A stretch of DNA of 64,000 bases from Candidatus Limivivens intestinipullorum (GTDB lineage Bacteria > Bacillota > Clostridia > Lachnospirales > Lachnospiraceae). Below the pieces are notes generated by a model. That model had not been told where the DNA came from, did no database searches, and was given only the letters and a program-made list of their open reading frames with translations. Position 1 is the stretch's first letter. Every line of letters begins with the position of its first letter. The position numbers were made by a program, and so were the translations under genes. Below, piece by piece: positions 23,886 through 34,005 of the stretch. The DNA lies in NCBI GenBank assembly GCA_018711185.1, contig DVIQ01000027.1:1-64000 (forward strand). The letters run 5' to 3'.

Positions 23886-26800
23886 ATGTATCGAAAAAAG
23901 AAAGACAGAATCTTGTCCATGATTTTGGCTTTGGCACTCTCTGCGTCTTTTTTAGGCGGATGGCAGGCGGATTCCGCCCAGGAAATCGGCGCTGTTTCGG
24001 AGAGCGAGGAGGCTTTTGAATCAGACACGCTTTTCACGGAAGAAAATCAGCCGGAGGCTTTGACGGCGGAAACAGAAGATACAGGATTGGAAGTACAGAG
24101 GAAAGAGACGGAGAATACCGAAGGTACAAAAGCTACGGGTGCGGAGACGGGCACAATGTCCGCTTCCGAAGCGGAGAACGCTGATACAGGTGAGAAAGAA
24201 ACAGACAGGGTCGCGGCGGCAGACAGAACCGCAGAAGCAGACAGGACGTCAGCCGCGGATGCCGGTGAGTCCGAAGAAAAGCAGACGGACAAGGCCGCTG
24301 TTTCTTCGGAAACCGAGGGCGCTGGCGAAACGTCAGCCGCGAATGCCGGGGGAACCGAAGAAGAGCAGACGGACAAGGCGGCTGTGTCCTCAGAAACCGA
24401 GGACATAGGCGAAACGTCAGCCGCGAACGCCGGGGGAACCGAAGAAGAGCAGGCAGACAAGGCCGCCGTTTCTTCGGAAGCCGAGGACACGGGCGAAACG
24501 TCAGCCGCGAACGCCGGGGGAACCGAAGAAGAGCAGACGGACAAGACCGTCGGTTTTTCCGAAACCGAAAACGCTGGCGAAACAACCGCTCCGGGCGGCG
24601 GCAAATCAGCGGCTACGGAGACCGGCGTGCCGGCAGAGACCGAAGAAACGATAGCAGAGGAAACGGATGCATTGGCAGGGGAAACGGGTGCCTCGACAGA
24701 AGAAACGGATGCGTCGGCAGAGCAAACAGATGCGCTGGAGTTTGATACAGGGATTTATATGGGCGGATGGATGAACGCGGACAGCGGCAGCCTGGAAGGG
24801 GCAGCCCGGCTTTTCCTGTATGAGGATGGCACGGCACTGTTCAGCGAAGACGGCAAACAGGTTGACGGAGGGGGCTGGCAGGCAATGCCGGACGGCCTGC
24901 GGCTGACGATGCAGTCCCGGATCAAAGGCGCGTACGAGATGGATGTGGTATACGAAAACGGACTTTTGATGCTGCGGGAGGGCCCTGGAAGTTTTCGGAT
25001 GTCCAGAACCGCGGACAGCAGGCTCACGGTCACCGCGGAAGGAACCGCGATTCTGCAGGGAGAGGCGTATCAGCCCGAAGATGGAAAGAACCTGGGATTT
25101 TCAGCGGATTTTTACGCGATTCGGGTGGAGGAAACCGATGTAAATCCGGAGAAAGCAGGCAAATACAAAACGATCTATTCTCTGACGGATTTCCTGACAG
25201 GCAGGAGTTTCGCCGTAGAGCAGCCGGTGACTGTCCTTGCCGTGCAGCCGGAGCAGCCGACGGAGAGCGGAGAGACAGAGCAGCCGGAGTTGCCGTTGGC
25301 GAGAGAAGAAACAGAGATGTCGGAGAGCGCGGAAACGGAAGCATCCGTATCGCTGTCAGAGAACGCGGAAACAGAGGTGACTGAACGGCCGGCAGAGGAT
25401 GCGGAGACAGCAGTGCCGGAGCAGCCGGCGGAAAAGATTCACAGGCCGGATACAGGAGAAGAAAGTTATACGAAAACGTTTCGGGTAACCACAAAGGGCG
25501 GTGTCCTGCGCGTACTCGGCAGCAGCCGGCGGCTTCTGGCAGAGCTGGCTTACGGGGATGCGGACTTTGTGCTTCATTTCCCGGAGGATGGAGAGAAAAA
25601 TGCGGAGGATATCACCGTTCAGGCGGTTGCCGAGGATGGTTATACCGTGAAAAATTATGTGATTGTGACGGAAGACAGCGGCATGTCTGTGACATCCCCG
25701 GGTTCGGTGTACGGTATCGGAGAGCAGACCTACAGCCGTGCCCATTACCTGACCCAGACACCAAAAAATGAGGTGTTCAAGGTATCCTTTGAAAAACAGG
25801 GAGTTCACTCCCTCTTCGCAGTCAGGGCAGCGCTGCCCGCCGCCAGCGGAAATATTGACAGCCCGGCAGTGGGGGATACCTTCACAGGAAGGGCGACCCT
25901 GACCTCCATCAATTCGCCGGCGGGAAAGACGTATAACGGAACAGGCGTCATTACCTGTACCAGCGGCGACTTTGAGGGGGACAGTTTTCAGATGTATGCC
26001 TGTGCCTCCGGACATACCCACGCGATTCCGCTGCGGGGACAGACGGGCTCATACACACTGACGATTACTGCCGTGGATAAGAGCGCGGGAAAGATTTCTT
26101 ATAGTATTTATTGGGCAAACGACAATGAGCCCAGCGGATATCAGGACCTTTCCAGCAGCGGAAGCTACAGCCACTCCTTTGAGGCCAGAATCAAGGCCAC
26201 GAAGGTGACAAAGGACGGCTTCGATGTGTCCGTGAGCTCAGAATATACCCTGAAAGGGGCAGAGTTTACCCTTTACCGGAACTATGATCCCGCCAGCGGA
26301 AAGCTTTCCGGAAAAATCGGAGTTATGACCACCGGTTCCTCCGGGAAAACCAGCATTTCTTCCGCCATTACCGCAGAAGCCGGAACCTACTATATAAAAG
26401 AGACAAAGGCGCCGCAGGGATTTCTGCTGAACAGCAAAGTATATACCGTAACGGCCCAGGCAGGCGTTACAAACGTCACGGAGATTCCCGATGACGAGAA
26501 ATACGGGACGATATTGATTCAGAAGGTGGACGAGGACACCGGAAAGCCGGACGCGTCCCTGAAAGGGGCGAAGTTTACCATATCCAGTGACGAAGCAGGG
26601 AAAAACGTCCTGGAAACCCTGATCATCGATGAAACCGGACAGGCAGAGTCCAAAAATCAGTATCTTTTGGGCGTTGCCTACTATGTCAAAGAGATTTTTG
26701 CCCCTGCCGGCTGGAATATTGACGAAGAGGCAAAAGAAGTGACGGCGGTGGACGACGGCACGGACGAGCCCTCGGTGACAGTAAAATTCCGGGACTCAAA

Positions 26801-29800
26801 GCAGGAGGGCGGAATCGCCGTACAGAAAGTATCCGGCAGAAACGGAAAATCGAAGCCTCTGAATGAGGAATACAGCTTTAAAGGCGCTATGTTTACCATA
26901 TACCGGGATAAGGACTGCACAGACCGGGTCGGGAGCATCACCACAGATGAAAATGGCTATGGCAAGAAGACCGGCCTTGAAGTGGGAACTTACTATGTAA
27001 AAGAGACCCGGGCGCCTTTGAGCGGAAATTATGAGATAAATGATACCGTTTATCCTGTGGAAGTGGGAGGAACCATGCTTGTCCGAGTGAAAATCCGGGA
27101 GGACGAGGTTCTGACGCATTTTACGATCCAAAAAGTAGATGAGAAAACGGGGAAGGCCGATCCAGGGCTGAAAGGAACGACCTTCGGTGTATTTTCTGAC
27201 CGGGCCTGTACAGACAAGCTGGAGACCGTGACGGTGGGAGCGGATGGAATCGGCACCACCGGGGATTATTATTATCTGGGAAAGACATATTATGTGAAAG
27301 AATTGTCTGCCCCCGCGGGCTGGCTGATGGATACCGGCGTAAAAGCCGTAAAAGCCACCGACGCCGTAAAGGTTCCCTCTCTGACCTTTGAGAATACCAA
27401 TCCCAAAGGAAAGATTCAGGTGCAGAAGACCGTTTCCGATGAAAATTATATAAAAATGTATCCCCTTACGGGAGCGGTTTATACGATTTATTCGGACGCG
27501 GAATTAAAAACTGCGGCAGGGACAATGACCACGGACGCCAAAGGACGGGCTGTTTCCGGAGAACTGCCCCTTGGAAGATACTGGGTAAAGGAGACAAAAA
27601 CGCCTGTGTCAGGCGGCTATGAACTGGACACAAAGGTCTATCCTGTACAGATTACGCTGCAGAATTATTCCGATCCCATTGCCGTCAGCTCTCAGGAACC
27701 GTCTACTACGGGAAGCATTGTGATTGAAAAGCATGACAGCGAGACAAAAACTTCTGTGCCGGCAAATGAAAAGTATTCTCTGGACGGAGCCGTTTATACG
27801 GTTTACCGGGACGCGCAGCTTTCCCAGACCGCGGGAACCATTCGAATACTGAACGGAACGGGAACCTTAGGCGGTCTGCCCTATGGAATCTATTACGTGA
27901 AAGAGACCCAGGCTCCGGCAGACTATCATCTGGATACAAGGGTTTATACCGCGAAGGTGGACAGCAAGGATCCGGTGAAAATCCTGTCAGAGGATCCGGT
28001 AAAGAAGGGACAGATTCGAATTGAAAAGAGGGATGCGGTTACAGGTACCGGTACGTCGGCAAACCAAAAGTATTCTCTGGACGGAGCGGTCTATGCGATT
28101 TACACGGACGAGGCCTGTACGAAACGTCTGCAGGAGCTGACCATAAAGAACGGAAGTGCCCAGACGGAAAAGACGCTTTTGTTTGGAGACTATTGGGTGA
28201 AGGAGACGAAAGCGCCGGATGGTTATGAGCTGGACGCGAAGATTTATAAAGTAACCATTGACAGCGAGACATGCCAGGAAATTTCCGCTGCCGCCGGAAC
28301 CCTGATTGTTTCCAGCGAACAGCCCAGGCGCGGCGCCATCGGGATTGAAAAACGGGATTCGGCCACCGGAACAGGGCAGCCCCTGAATGAGAATTACAGC
28401 CTGGACGGAGCCGTTTACGGGGTCTTTGCGGATGCGGACTGTACGGAGAAACTACGGGAACTGACCATCGAGAACGGCCGTGCCCGGACAGAGAAAGAGT
28501 TTTTGTTCGGAGACTACTGGGTGAAGGAGATAAAAGCGCCGGATGGTTATGAACTGGACGCGAAGATTTATAAAGTAACCATTGACAGCGAGACGTGTCA
28601 GGAAATTTCCGCTGCCGCCGGGACTTTGATTGTTTCCAGCGAACAGCCGAAGTACGGGGCCATCGGAATTGAAAAGCGCGACGCGCGGACGGGTACCTCC
28701 AAGCCGGTAAACGACCGGTACGTTCTGGACGGCGCTGTATATACGATTTTCGGCGATGCGGACTGCACGGAGAAACTGCAGGAGCTGACCATAAAAGACG
28801 GCCGCGCCCGGACGGAAAGGAACCTGCCCTTTGGGGAGTATTGGGTGAAGGAGACAGCCGCGCCTAAAGATTATGAGCTGGATACGGCGGTTTACCGTGT
28901 TGTCATTGACAGCGAAGCCTGCGAGAAAATTTCCGTGGAAAATGGAACCCTTGTAATCTCTGCGGAAGCCCCGAAGCGGGGAGCGGTGGGAATTGAAAAG
29001 CACGATACGGAAACCGGCACGGTAAAAGAGGCAAACGCAAACTATACGATGGACGGGGCGGTCTATACCATTTATTCGGACGAGGGCTGTACGGCGGAGG
29101 TGACACGGCTGACCATAGAGAACGGCCGTGCCCAAACCGGAAAGGAACTTCTCTTTGGAGACTACTGGATAAAGGAAACCACTCCGCCTGCTTATTATGA
29201 GGCAGATGCCGGAGTTTATAAGGTGACCATAGACAGCGAGAATTGTGAAACGGTTTCGCTGGAAAACGGAACCCTGGTTCTGTCCGCGGATACGCCGAAA
29301 CGCGCCAGGCTGGCGGTGCAGAAGCGGGACGCCGAGACGGGGGAGACATCTCCTTATACGGAGGCACTGTCTTTTGCGGGGGCTGAATTTGGCATTTACC
29401 GGGATAAGGACTGCACGGAGCTGATTCAGAGCCTGGTTACGGACGAAAGCGGATATGCCGTATCGGAGGAACTTTTGATCGATACGTATTATATCCGGGA
29501 GATCACGGCGCCCGAAGGCTATAACCGGAATCCAAAGATCTTTGCCGTTGCTCCGGAACAGATGAAGGAAGCGCTGGATAAGGACGAGGCCCAGGCGGTT
29601 GTGATCACGGATGTGGAACAGGAAATCATCCGGGCAAATGTGCTTCTGATGAAATACATTAATGATGATGACGGAAGCACCATTCAGCGGCCCCAGGACC
29701 GGGATTTGTCCGGTATCCGCTTTACTTTTACTTATGTTGAAGATGAAAGCGTCACGTTTGACGTGTGCGGAGAGAAAAATACGATTATTACGGACGAAAA

Positions 29801-32711
29801 CGGCGTTGCGGTCACGGAAGACCGGGAAAAGTATCCCAGAGGCACGCTGATTTACGGAACGTGGCGAATATCCGAGATTCCTAATTCCGGACTTCTGGAG
29901 CCCATCCGGGACTTTGAGATTCAGGTAACGGAAGAGGGCGGAATTTATCCTTACGTAGCAAACAACGACACGGTTCAGGCCAGGGTGGAGATTCAGAAAC
30001 GGGATGCGAACACCGGAGAATTGATTCCGCTTTCCGATGTCTCGTTCCGGATCCGTGACGAAAAGGGAGATCTCATTGAAATGTGGGATCCGGCGCTGGG
30101 CGCGTATACGGATGTGTTCCGAACGGATGACAAAGGAACTGTGCGGCTGCCAAATACCTTATTCTACGGGAGCTATACCCTGGAGGAGATTGCGGCGCCG
30201 GATGGATACCTGCTCTCTGAGCCTGTGTCCTTTTCCGTGGAGGAAGCGCACAGAAATCCCCTGGAACCCCTGATTGTGGAGTGCTTCGACCAGCCCCAGA
30301 CAGGGAAAATTGAAGTGACCAAGGTAGATCAGGATACGGATGAAAACGCGGGGGAAGGCTTCGCGTTTGAGATCGTCGCGGCAGAGGACATACTGGACGC
30401 GGCCGGAAATCCGCGGACCGGTGAAAATGCCCTGGGAGAGACGGTTGAACTGACAAAAGGCACGGTGGTGGATTCGATTATTACCGATAAAGAGGGACGG
30501 GCAGCCTCAAAAGAGCTGTATTTAGGCAGTTACCTGGTACGGGAAATCGCTGCGCCGGATTTTTATACGGTGAACGAAACGGAACAGACGGTTGTTCTGG
30601 CCGCGGATGCCTCTGCGGAAATCGTATGGACTAAGGTGAAAGAGGCGGATGTGAAAACCCGCATTGAGCTTACGAAAGTGGACGCCTATAATGGCATGAA
30701 AGCCCTGCCCGGCATTACGTTCCGGGTATTTCCGGAAACGCTTTTGGAAGAGATCACGGCGGGACGCCTGGACCTGCCGGCAGCAGGCCGTGAGTACACG
30801 ACAGATGCCCGGGGGCGTGTCCGGATCGAGGATCTGAACCACGATACCACTTACTGCATCGTGGAGACACATACATTGGACGGCTATAACCTGGATCCCA
30901 CGGTTTACCGGATTTATGTGGATGAGAAAGGTCTCATCGGCGGAGAAAAGACGCATGTTATGACGATTGCCAACACGCCGAATGTGGTGGAGATCACGAA
31001 GACGGATATCACCGGCGAGACGGAACTGGAAGGCGCGCGCCTGGAAATTACGGATGCTGATGGGAATATTGTGGACGAATGGATTTCAGACGGAACGCCC
31101 CATGTGATTCTGGGTATGAAAGCGGGAGATTATACGCTGACAGAGACCCAGGCCCCGGAAGGATATGCCAGGGCCGAGAGCGTTTCCTTTACGGTGACGG
31201 ATAAGCTGGAGGTGCAGTCCGTGACGATGAAGGACGAGCGGATCACGGTGGAGGTTGTAAAGCTGGACGCCGAGACCGGACAGCCGGTGTCCGGGGCAAA
31301 GCTGATGGTCAGTGACAGCAGCGGCGGCATCGTGGAGGAATGGGTTACAGACGAAACGCCGCATCGGATGTTTCTGGCAGCCGGAGACTATGTATTGTCC
31401 GAAACCCAGGCGCCGGAGGGCTATGCCGCGGCAGAACCAAAAGCGTTTACTGTAACAGACGAAAGAGGCGTGCAGACCATAGAACTGGAAGATGCGCCGC
31501 TGTCTCTGGTCATTTCCAAACAGGGAGAGGAGCCGGACGCGGAGCTTCCCGGCGCGCGGCTTCAGCTTCTGGACGCCCGGGGAGTGGAAATCGCTGCCTG
31601 GACGACTGCAGAGCAGCCCCATACCATAAAATATCTTCCGAAAGGGAGTTATACCCTGCGGGAGCTGGCCGCGCCGGAGGGCTACAGTCTGGCGGCGGAT
31701 CTTACCTTCATCCTGGAAGATACGGCAAAGCCCCAGTATGTGACGATGAAAAACACCAAAACACAGACGGAGATTACCAAAACCGATTTTGCCACCGGCG
31801 AGGAACTGCCCGGGGCAGAGCTGGTAATTACCGACACGGAAGGGAATGAGATCGAGAGATGGGTGTCCACAGAGGAGCCGCACAAAATCAGCGGGCTTCC
31901 GGTGGGAGAGTACACCCTGACGGAGACTATCGCGCCGGAAGGGTACGCCACGGCAGAGAGCGTAAAGTTCACAGTGACGGATACGGGCGAAATCCAGAAA
32001 GTGGAGATGAAGGATCAGCCCTTGGAGGTGGAAATCAGTAAGACGGACATTGCGACGGGCGAGGAATTGCCCGGAGCGGAGCTGGTGATCACCGACGCGG
32101 AAGGGAAGGAGATTGAGAGGTGGGTATCCACGGAGAAGCCGCACAAAATCAGCGGGCTTCCGGTGGGAGAGTACACCCTGACGGAGACTATCGCGCCGGA
32201 AGGGTACGCCACGGCGGAAAGCGTAAAATTCACAGTGACGGATACGCGCGAAATCCAGAAAGTAGAGATGAAGGACGAGCTTATTCAGGTAGAAGTTGCG
32301 AAGAGGGACGCCAAGACAGCGGAATTTCTGGCCGGGGCAAAGCTGGAGATCCGGGGAATCGACGGAAAGACCGTGGAGAGCTGGACTTCCCAGGAAAAGA
32401 TGTATGTTATTGAAGGACTGCCGGCGGGAGACTACACTCTGGTGGAAACGGAAGCGCCCGAGGGCTACGAAAAGGCCGCGGAGCTGGCTTTTACAGTAAA
32501 GGACACCGGAGAAATCCAGACGGTGACGCTTTACAATAAAAAGTATCCGGAAACGCACGAGACGGAGGGTCCCTCCGGCCCGGCCCCCGAAACGGGAGAT
32601 CCTTCCCAGACAGCAGTCTACGGCGCTGCGCTGCTGGCGGCGGCTTTGCTGGCAGGCATGCTGCTTTACCGGACATGGAAGATCCGCAGGGACGGAAAGG
32701 ATAAAGTATGA
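23886..32711 (+). CDS. Giant multi-SpaA/Cna-B cell-surface protein
   Basis: A 2,941-residue secreted, probably wall-anchored protein. After a signal peptide (about 1-30) comes a Glu/Thr/Ala-rich stalk (about 35-285) with four near-identical 28-residue repeats. A globular head (about 290-765) of unrecognised fold follows. About 21 SpaA/Cna-B (prealbumin-like) modules then occupy residues 770-2885. Most start with a (I/V)xK strand and carry the Y(W/Y)(V/I)KE..AP.GY stretch whose Glu usually catalyses an intramolecular Lys-Asn/Asp isopeptide bond. The end has an LPXTG-like APETGD, a hydrophobic helix and KIRRDGK. The length suggests a rigid fibre-like adhesin. No sortase gene is in the window. 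The gene has its own promoter and GGAAAGG site. Confidence 0.93.
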   Translation: MYRKKKDRILSMILALALSASFLGGWQADSAQEIGAVSESEEAFESDTLFTEENQPEALTAETEDTGLEVQRKETENTEGTKATGAETGTMSASEAENADTGEKETDRVAAADRTAEADRTSAADAGESEEKQTDKAAVSSETEGAGETSAANAGGTEEEQTDKAAVSSETEDIGETSAANAGGTEEEQADKAAVSSEAEDTGETSAANAGGTEEEQTDKTVGFSETENAGETTAPGGGKSAATETGVPAETEETIAEETDALAGETGASTEETDASAEQTDALEFDTGIYMGGWMNADSGSLEGAARLFLYEDGTALFSEDGKQVDGGGWQAMPDGLRLTMQSRIKGAYEMDVVYENGLLMLREGPGSFRMSRTADSRLTVTAEGTAILQGEAYQPEDGKNLGFSADFYAIRVEETDVNPEKAGKYKTIYSLTDFLTGRSFAVEQPVTVLAVQPEQPTESGETEQPELPLAREETEMSESAETEASVSLSENAETEVTERPAEDAETAVPEQPAEKIHRPDTGEESYTKTFRVTTKGGVLRVLGSSRRLLAELAYGDADFVLHFPEDGEKNAEDITVQAVAEDGYTVKNYVIVTEDSGMSVTSPGSVYGIGEQTYSRAHYLTQTPKNEVFKVSFEKQGVHSLFAVRAALPAASGNIDSPAVGDTFTGRATLTSINSPAGKTYNGTGVITCTSGDFEGDSFQMYACASGHTHAIPLRGQTGSYTLTITAVDKSAGKISYSIYWANDNEPSGYQDLSSSGSYSHSFEARIKATKVTKDGFDVSVSSEYTLKGAEFTLYRNYDPASGKLSGKIGVMTTGSSGKTSISSAITAEAGTYYIKETKAPQGFLLNSKVYTVTAQAGVTNVTEIPDDEKYGTILIQKVDEDTGKPDASLKGAKFTISSDEAGKNVLETLIIDETGQAESKNQYLLGVAYYVKEIFAPAGWNIDEEAKEVTAVDDGTDEPSVTVKFRDSKQEGGIAVQKVSGRNGKSKPLNEEYSFKGAMFTIYRDKDCTDRVGSITTDENGYGKKTGLEVGTYYVKETRAPLSGNYEINDTVYPVEVGGTMLVRVKIREDEVLTHFTIQKVDEKTGKADPGLKGTTFGVFSDRACTDKLETVTVGADGIGTTGDYYYLGKTYYVKELSAPAGWLMDTGVKAVKATDAVKVPSLTFENTNPKGKIQVQKTVSDENYIKMYPLTGAVYTIYSDAELKTAAGTMTTDAKGRAVSGELPLGRYWVKETKTPVSGGYELDTKVYPVQITLQNYSDPIAVSSQEPSTTGSIVIEKHDSETKTSVPANEKYSLDGAVYTVYRDAQLSQTAGTIRILNGTGTLGGLPYGIYYVKETQAPADYHLDTRVYTAKVDSKDPVKILSEDPVKKGQIRIEKRDAVTGTGTSANQKYSLDGAVYAIYTDEACTKRLQELTIKNGSAQTEKTLLFGDYWVKETKAPDGYELDAKIYKVTIDSETCQEISAAAGTLIVSSEQPRRGAIGIEKRDSATGTGQPLNENYSLDGAVYGVFADADCTEKLRELTIENGRARTEKEFLFGDYWVKEIKAPDGYELDAKIYKVTIDSETCQEISAAAGTLIVSSEQPKYGAIGIEKRDARTGTSKPVNDRYVLDGAVYTIFGDADCTEKLQELTIKDGRARTERNLPFGEYWVKETAAPKDYELDTAVYRVVIDSEACEKISVENGTLVISAEAPKRGAVGIEKHDTETGTVKEANANYTMDGAVYTIYSDEGCTAEVTRLTIENGRAQTGKELLFGDYWIKETTPPAYYEADAGVYKVTIDSENCETVSLENGTLVLSADTPKRARLAVQKRDAETGETSPYTEALSFAGAEFGIYRDKDCTELIQSLVTDESGYAVSEELLIDTYYIREITAPEGYNRNPKIFAVAPEQMKEALDKDEAQAVVITDVEQEIIRANVLLMKYINDDDGSTIQRPQDRDLSGIRFTFTYVEDESVTFDVCGEKNTIITDENGVAVTEDREKYPRGTLIYGTWRISEIPNSGLLEPIRDFEIQVTEEGGIYPYVANNDTVQARVEIQKRDANTGELIPLSDVSFRIRDEKGDLIEMWDPALGAYTDVFRTDDKGTVRLPNTLFYGSYTLEEIAAPDGYLLSEPVSFSVEEAHRNPLEPLIVECFDQPQTGKIEVTKVDQDTDENAGEGFAFEIVAAEDILDAAGNPRTGENALGETVELTKGTVVDSIITDKEGRAASKELYLGSYLVREIAAPDFYTVNETEQTVVLAADASAEIVWTKVKEADVKTRIELTKVDAYNGMKALPGITFRVFPETLLEEITAGRLDLPAAGREYTTDARGRVRIEDLNHDTTYCIVETHTLDGYNLDPTVYRIYVDEKGLIGGEKTHVMTIANTPNVVEITKTDITGETELEGARLEITDADGNIVDEWISDGTPHVILGMKAGDYTLTETQAPEGYARAESVSFTVTDKLEVQSVTMKDERITVEVVKLDAETGQPVSGAKLMVSDSSGGIVEEWVTDETPHRMFLAAGDYVLSETQAPEGYAAAEPKAFTVTDERGVQTIELEDAPLSLVISKQGEEPDAELPGARLQLLDARGVEIAAWTTAEQPHTIKYLPKGSYTLRELAAPEGYSLAADLTFILEDTAKPQYVTMKNTKTQTEITKTDFATGEELPGAELVITDTEGNEIERWVSTEEPHKISGLPVGEYTLTETIAPEGYATAESVKFTVTDTGEIQKVEMKDQPLEVEISKTDIATGEELPGAELVITDAEGKEIERWVSTEKPHKISGLPVGEYTLTETIAPEGYATAESVKFTVTDTREIQKVEMKDELIQVEVAKRDAKTAEFLAGAKLEIRGIDGKTVESWTSQEKMYVIEGLPAGDYTLVETEAPEGYEKAAELAFTVKDTGEIQTVTLYNKKYPETHETEGPSGPAPETGDPSQTAVYGAALLAAALLAGMLLYRTWKIRRDGKDKV
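24250..24590 (+). repeat. 84-bp tandem repeat in the surface-protein stalk
   Basis: Four units, each encoding a 28-residue block that opens with SAANAGGTEEEQ and contains DKAAVSSE. The units differ at few bases, so copy number could vary between strains. Confidence 0.75.
31771..32275 (+). repeat. Recent tandem duplication of a SpaA module
   Basis: Two adjacent modules of about 83 residues are nearly identical over most of their length (both contain GEELPGAELVITD, ISGLPVGEYTLTETIAPEGY and ATAESVKFTVTD). DNA identity is very high, including silent positions. Confidence 0.75.
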
Positions 32712-33022
32712 GAAGGTGGCTTCTTGCGCTGATAATCGCGCTTCAGGTTTTTGCGGGAATTTTTTCAAAAATGGACGGGATACGGAAACAGGAGCAGAAC
32801 GCTTTGTCCGGATCCCGGACAGAGAATATCTACTCTATCGCTTACGCGCAGGCTTGGACAGAAACCAGCGCCGTGACAGCGGAAACGGTACGGCAGAGCA
32901 GCAGTGCCCGGGAAGAGAGGACGGAGGGAGATAAAAGCTGCCGATTTTGCCGGAAGTCATCCGTGGATAAAGAAAATGAGGACTCTACAGGGATAAAGAA
33001 AGCCGCCGAAAGCGGCGGCTGA
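32708..33022 (+). CDS. Small secreted or membrane-anchored protein
   Basis: A 104-residue frame overlapping the surface-protein stop by 4 bp (ATGA). It has a hydrophobic N terminus (RRWLLALIIALQVFAGIFS) resembling a signal peptide or anchor, then a polar tail with a Cys pair (CRFC). The last codons lie in a strong GCCGCC-gaaa-GGCGGC hairpin that may help end the transcript. No family is recognised. The coupled start supports it as a real gene, but conservation would be needed to be sure. Confidence 0.5.
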   Translation: MRRWLLALIIALQVFAGIFSKMDGIRKQEQNALSGSRTENIYSIAYAQAWTETSAVTAETVRQSSSAREERTEGDKSCRFCRKSSVDKENEDSTGIKKAAESGG

Positions 33023-33063
33023 GGGCGCAGGGCGGGTAGGTTTGCAGAAGGAAGCTGCAAAAA

Positions 33064-33104
33064 GGCCGGCAGCTCCCGGAAACGGGAGGGTGCGCATGCC
33101 GGCC
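33064..33104 (+). terminator. GC-rich hairpin downstream of the surface-protein operon
   Basis: GGCCGGCA and TGCCGGCC enclose a second stem CTCCCG-gaaa-CGGGAG. There is no T run, so it may stabilise the 3' end rather than terminate by itself. Confidence 0.4.
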
Positions 33105-33159
33105 TGAAATTTCTGTGAAGCGGATGCGATCAGTCCGCTTCGAGCGCAGGAGACTATTC

Positions 33160-33188
33160 GTAACAGTTCAGCTTTGCTGAACCGTTAC
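33160..33188. repeat. Short MITE-like element (fused ends), copy B
   Basis: GTAACAGTTCAGC-ttt-GCTGAACCGTTAC. No clear direct repeat flanks it. It overlaps the 3' end of coaX and provides its stop codon. Confidence 0.7.
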
Positions 33189-33952
33189 GGTTGATTTTTC
33201 TTATAAATCAGCCAGAGGCCCTTTAAAAGGAGTTTATCATCCAAAATGATTTCTTCCAGACAATTCGGAACAATCACACGGGCAATGCCTCCGGTGGCGA
33301 GTACGGTAGCCTTTTCGCCAAGCTCTTTTTCGATACGCTGGATCATGCCGTCCATGCACGCGGCGTTTCCCAAAAGAACGCCGCTTTTCATGCAGTCGAT
33401 GGTGTTTGTGCCGATCACCTTTTTGGGCGGATCCAGGCTGATCCGCGGAAGCTGGGAGGTGCGGCTGGTTAGAGTATCCAGAGAGATCCGGACGCCGGGC
33501 AGAATCATACCGCCGATGTAGTTTTTCTTTTTGTCAATGACGGATATGGTGGTGGCAGTCCCAAGATCGAAGATAATAAGCGGGGCAGGATATTCGGCGA
33601 TGGCAGCCACCGCGTTCACCACCAGATCGCTGCCCAGCTGGGCCGGGTTGTCCATAAGGATGTTCAGCCCGGTTTTCAGACCCGGCCCTACGATCAGCAC
33701 CTTGTGATGGGTGATTTTAAAGACTGCGTCTTTTACAATGTTCGTCACAGGGGGAACCACGGAAGCGATGATGGAGCCTGTGATGGCGGAAGGGGAGATT
33801 TCGTACATCTCAAGGACGTTTTTGAAGCTGATCGCGTATTCCAGAACGGTCTGGGTGGAATTGGTTGACAGCCGTTCCACAAAAAGAATGTCCCCATCCT
33901 CAATACAGCCGATGACAATATTTGTATTTCCAATATCAATGGCAAGAATCAT
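33185..33952 (-). CDS. coaX: Type III pantothenate kinase
   Basis: A 255-residue kinase of the ASKHA fold that phosphorylates pantothenate, the first step of coenzyme A synthesis. The phosphate-binding motifs DIGNTN (residue 5) and FDLGTATT (near 128) are intact, as is GGMILPGV near 146. The last codon and the TAA stop lie in the end of a short mobile repeat (33160-33188), so the ancestral C terminus may have differed by a few residues. It precedes on the opposite strand the coaBC gene, and follows the ECF S component gene in the same direction, forming a coenzyme A cluster. Confidence 0.95.
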   Translation of the reverse strand: MILAIDIGNTNIVIGCIEDGDILFVERLSTNSTQTVLEYAISFKNVLEMYEISPSAITGSIIASVVPPVTNIVKDAVFKITHHKVLIVGPGLKTGLNILMDNPAQLGSDLVVNAVAAIAEYPAPLIIFDLGTATTISVIDKKKNYIGGMILPGVRISLDTLTSRTSQLPRISLDPPKKVIGTNTIDCMKSGVLLGNAACMDGMIQRIEKELGEKATVLATGGIARVIVPNCLEEIILDDKLLLKGLWLIYKKNQP

Positions 33953-33974
33953 ATATGAAAAACACCTTCCTTTT

Positions 33975-34002
33975 GCAACAGTTCAGGCCGCTGAACCGTT
34001 AC
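33975..34002. repeat. Short MITE-like element (fused ends), copy C
   Basis: GCAACAGTTCAG-gc-CGCTGAACCGTTAC between coaX and the S component gene. The flanks are T-rich but not an exact duplication. Confidence 0.65.
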
Positions 34003-34005
34003 TTT

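Noticed and set aside
31086-32768. 560-codon open frame on the minus strand across the end of the giant surface-protein gene
   Set aside because: It mirrors the repeated modules on the other strand; its repeats are reverse images of SpaA units and it has no proper start.
33001-33022. Intrinsic terminator at GCCGCC-gaaa-GGCGGC
   Set aside because: Strong stem but no T tract follows; kept only as a comment on the overlapping small gene.
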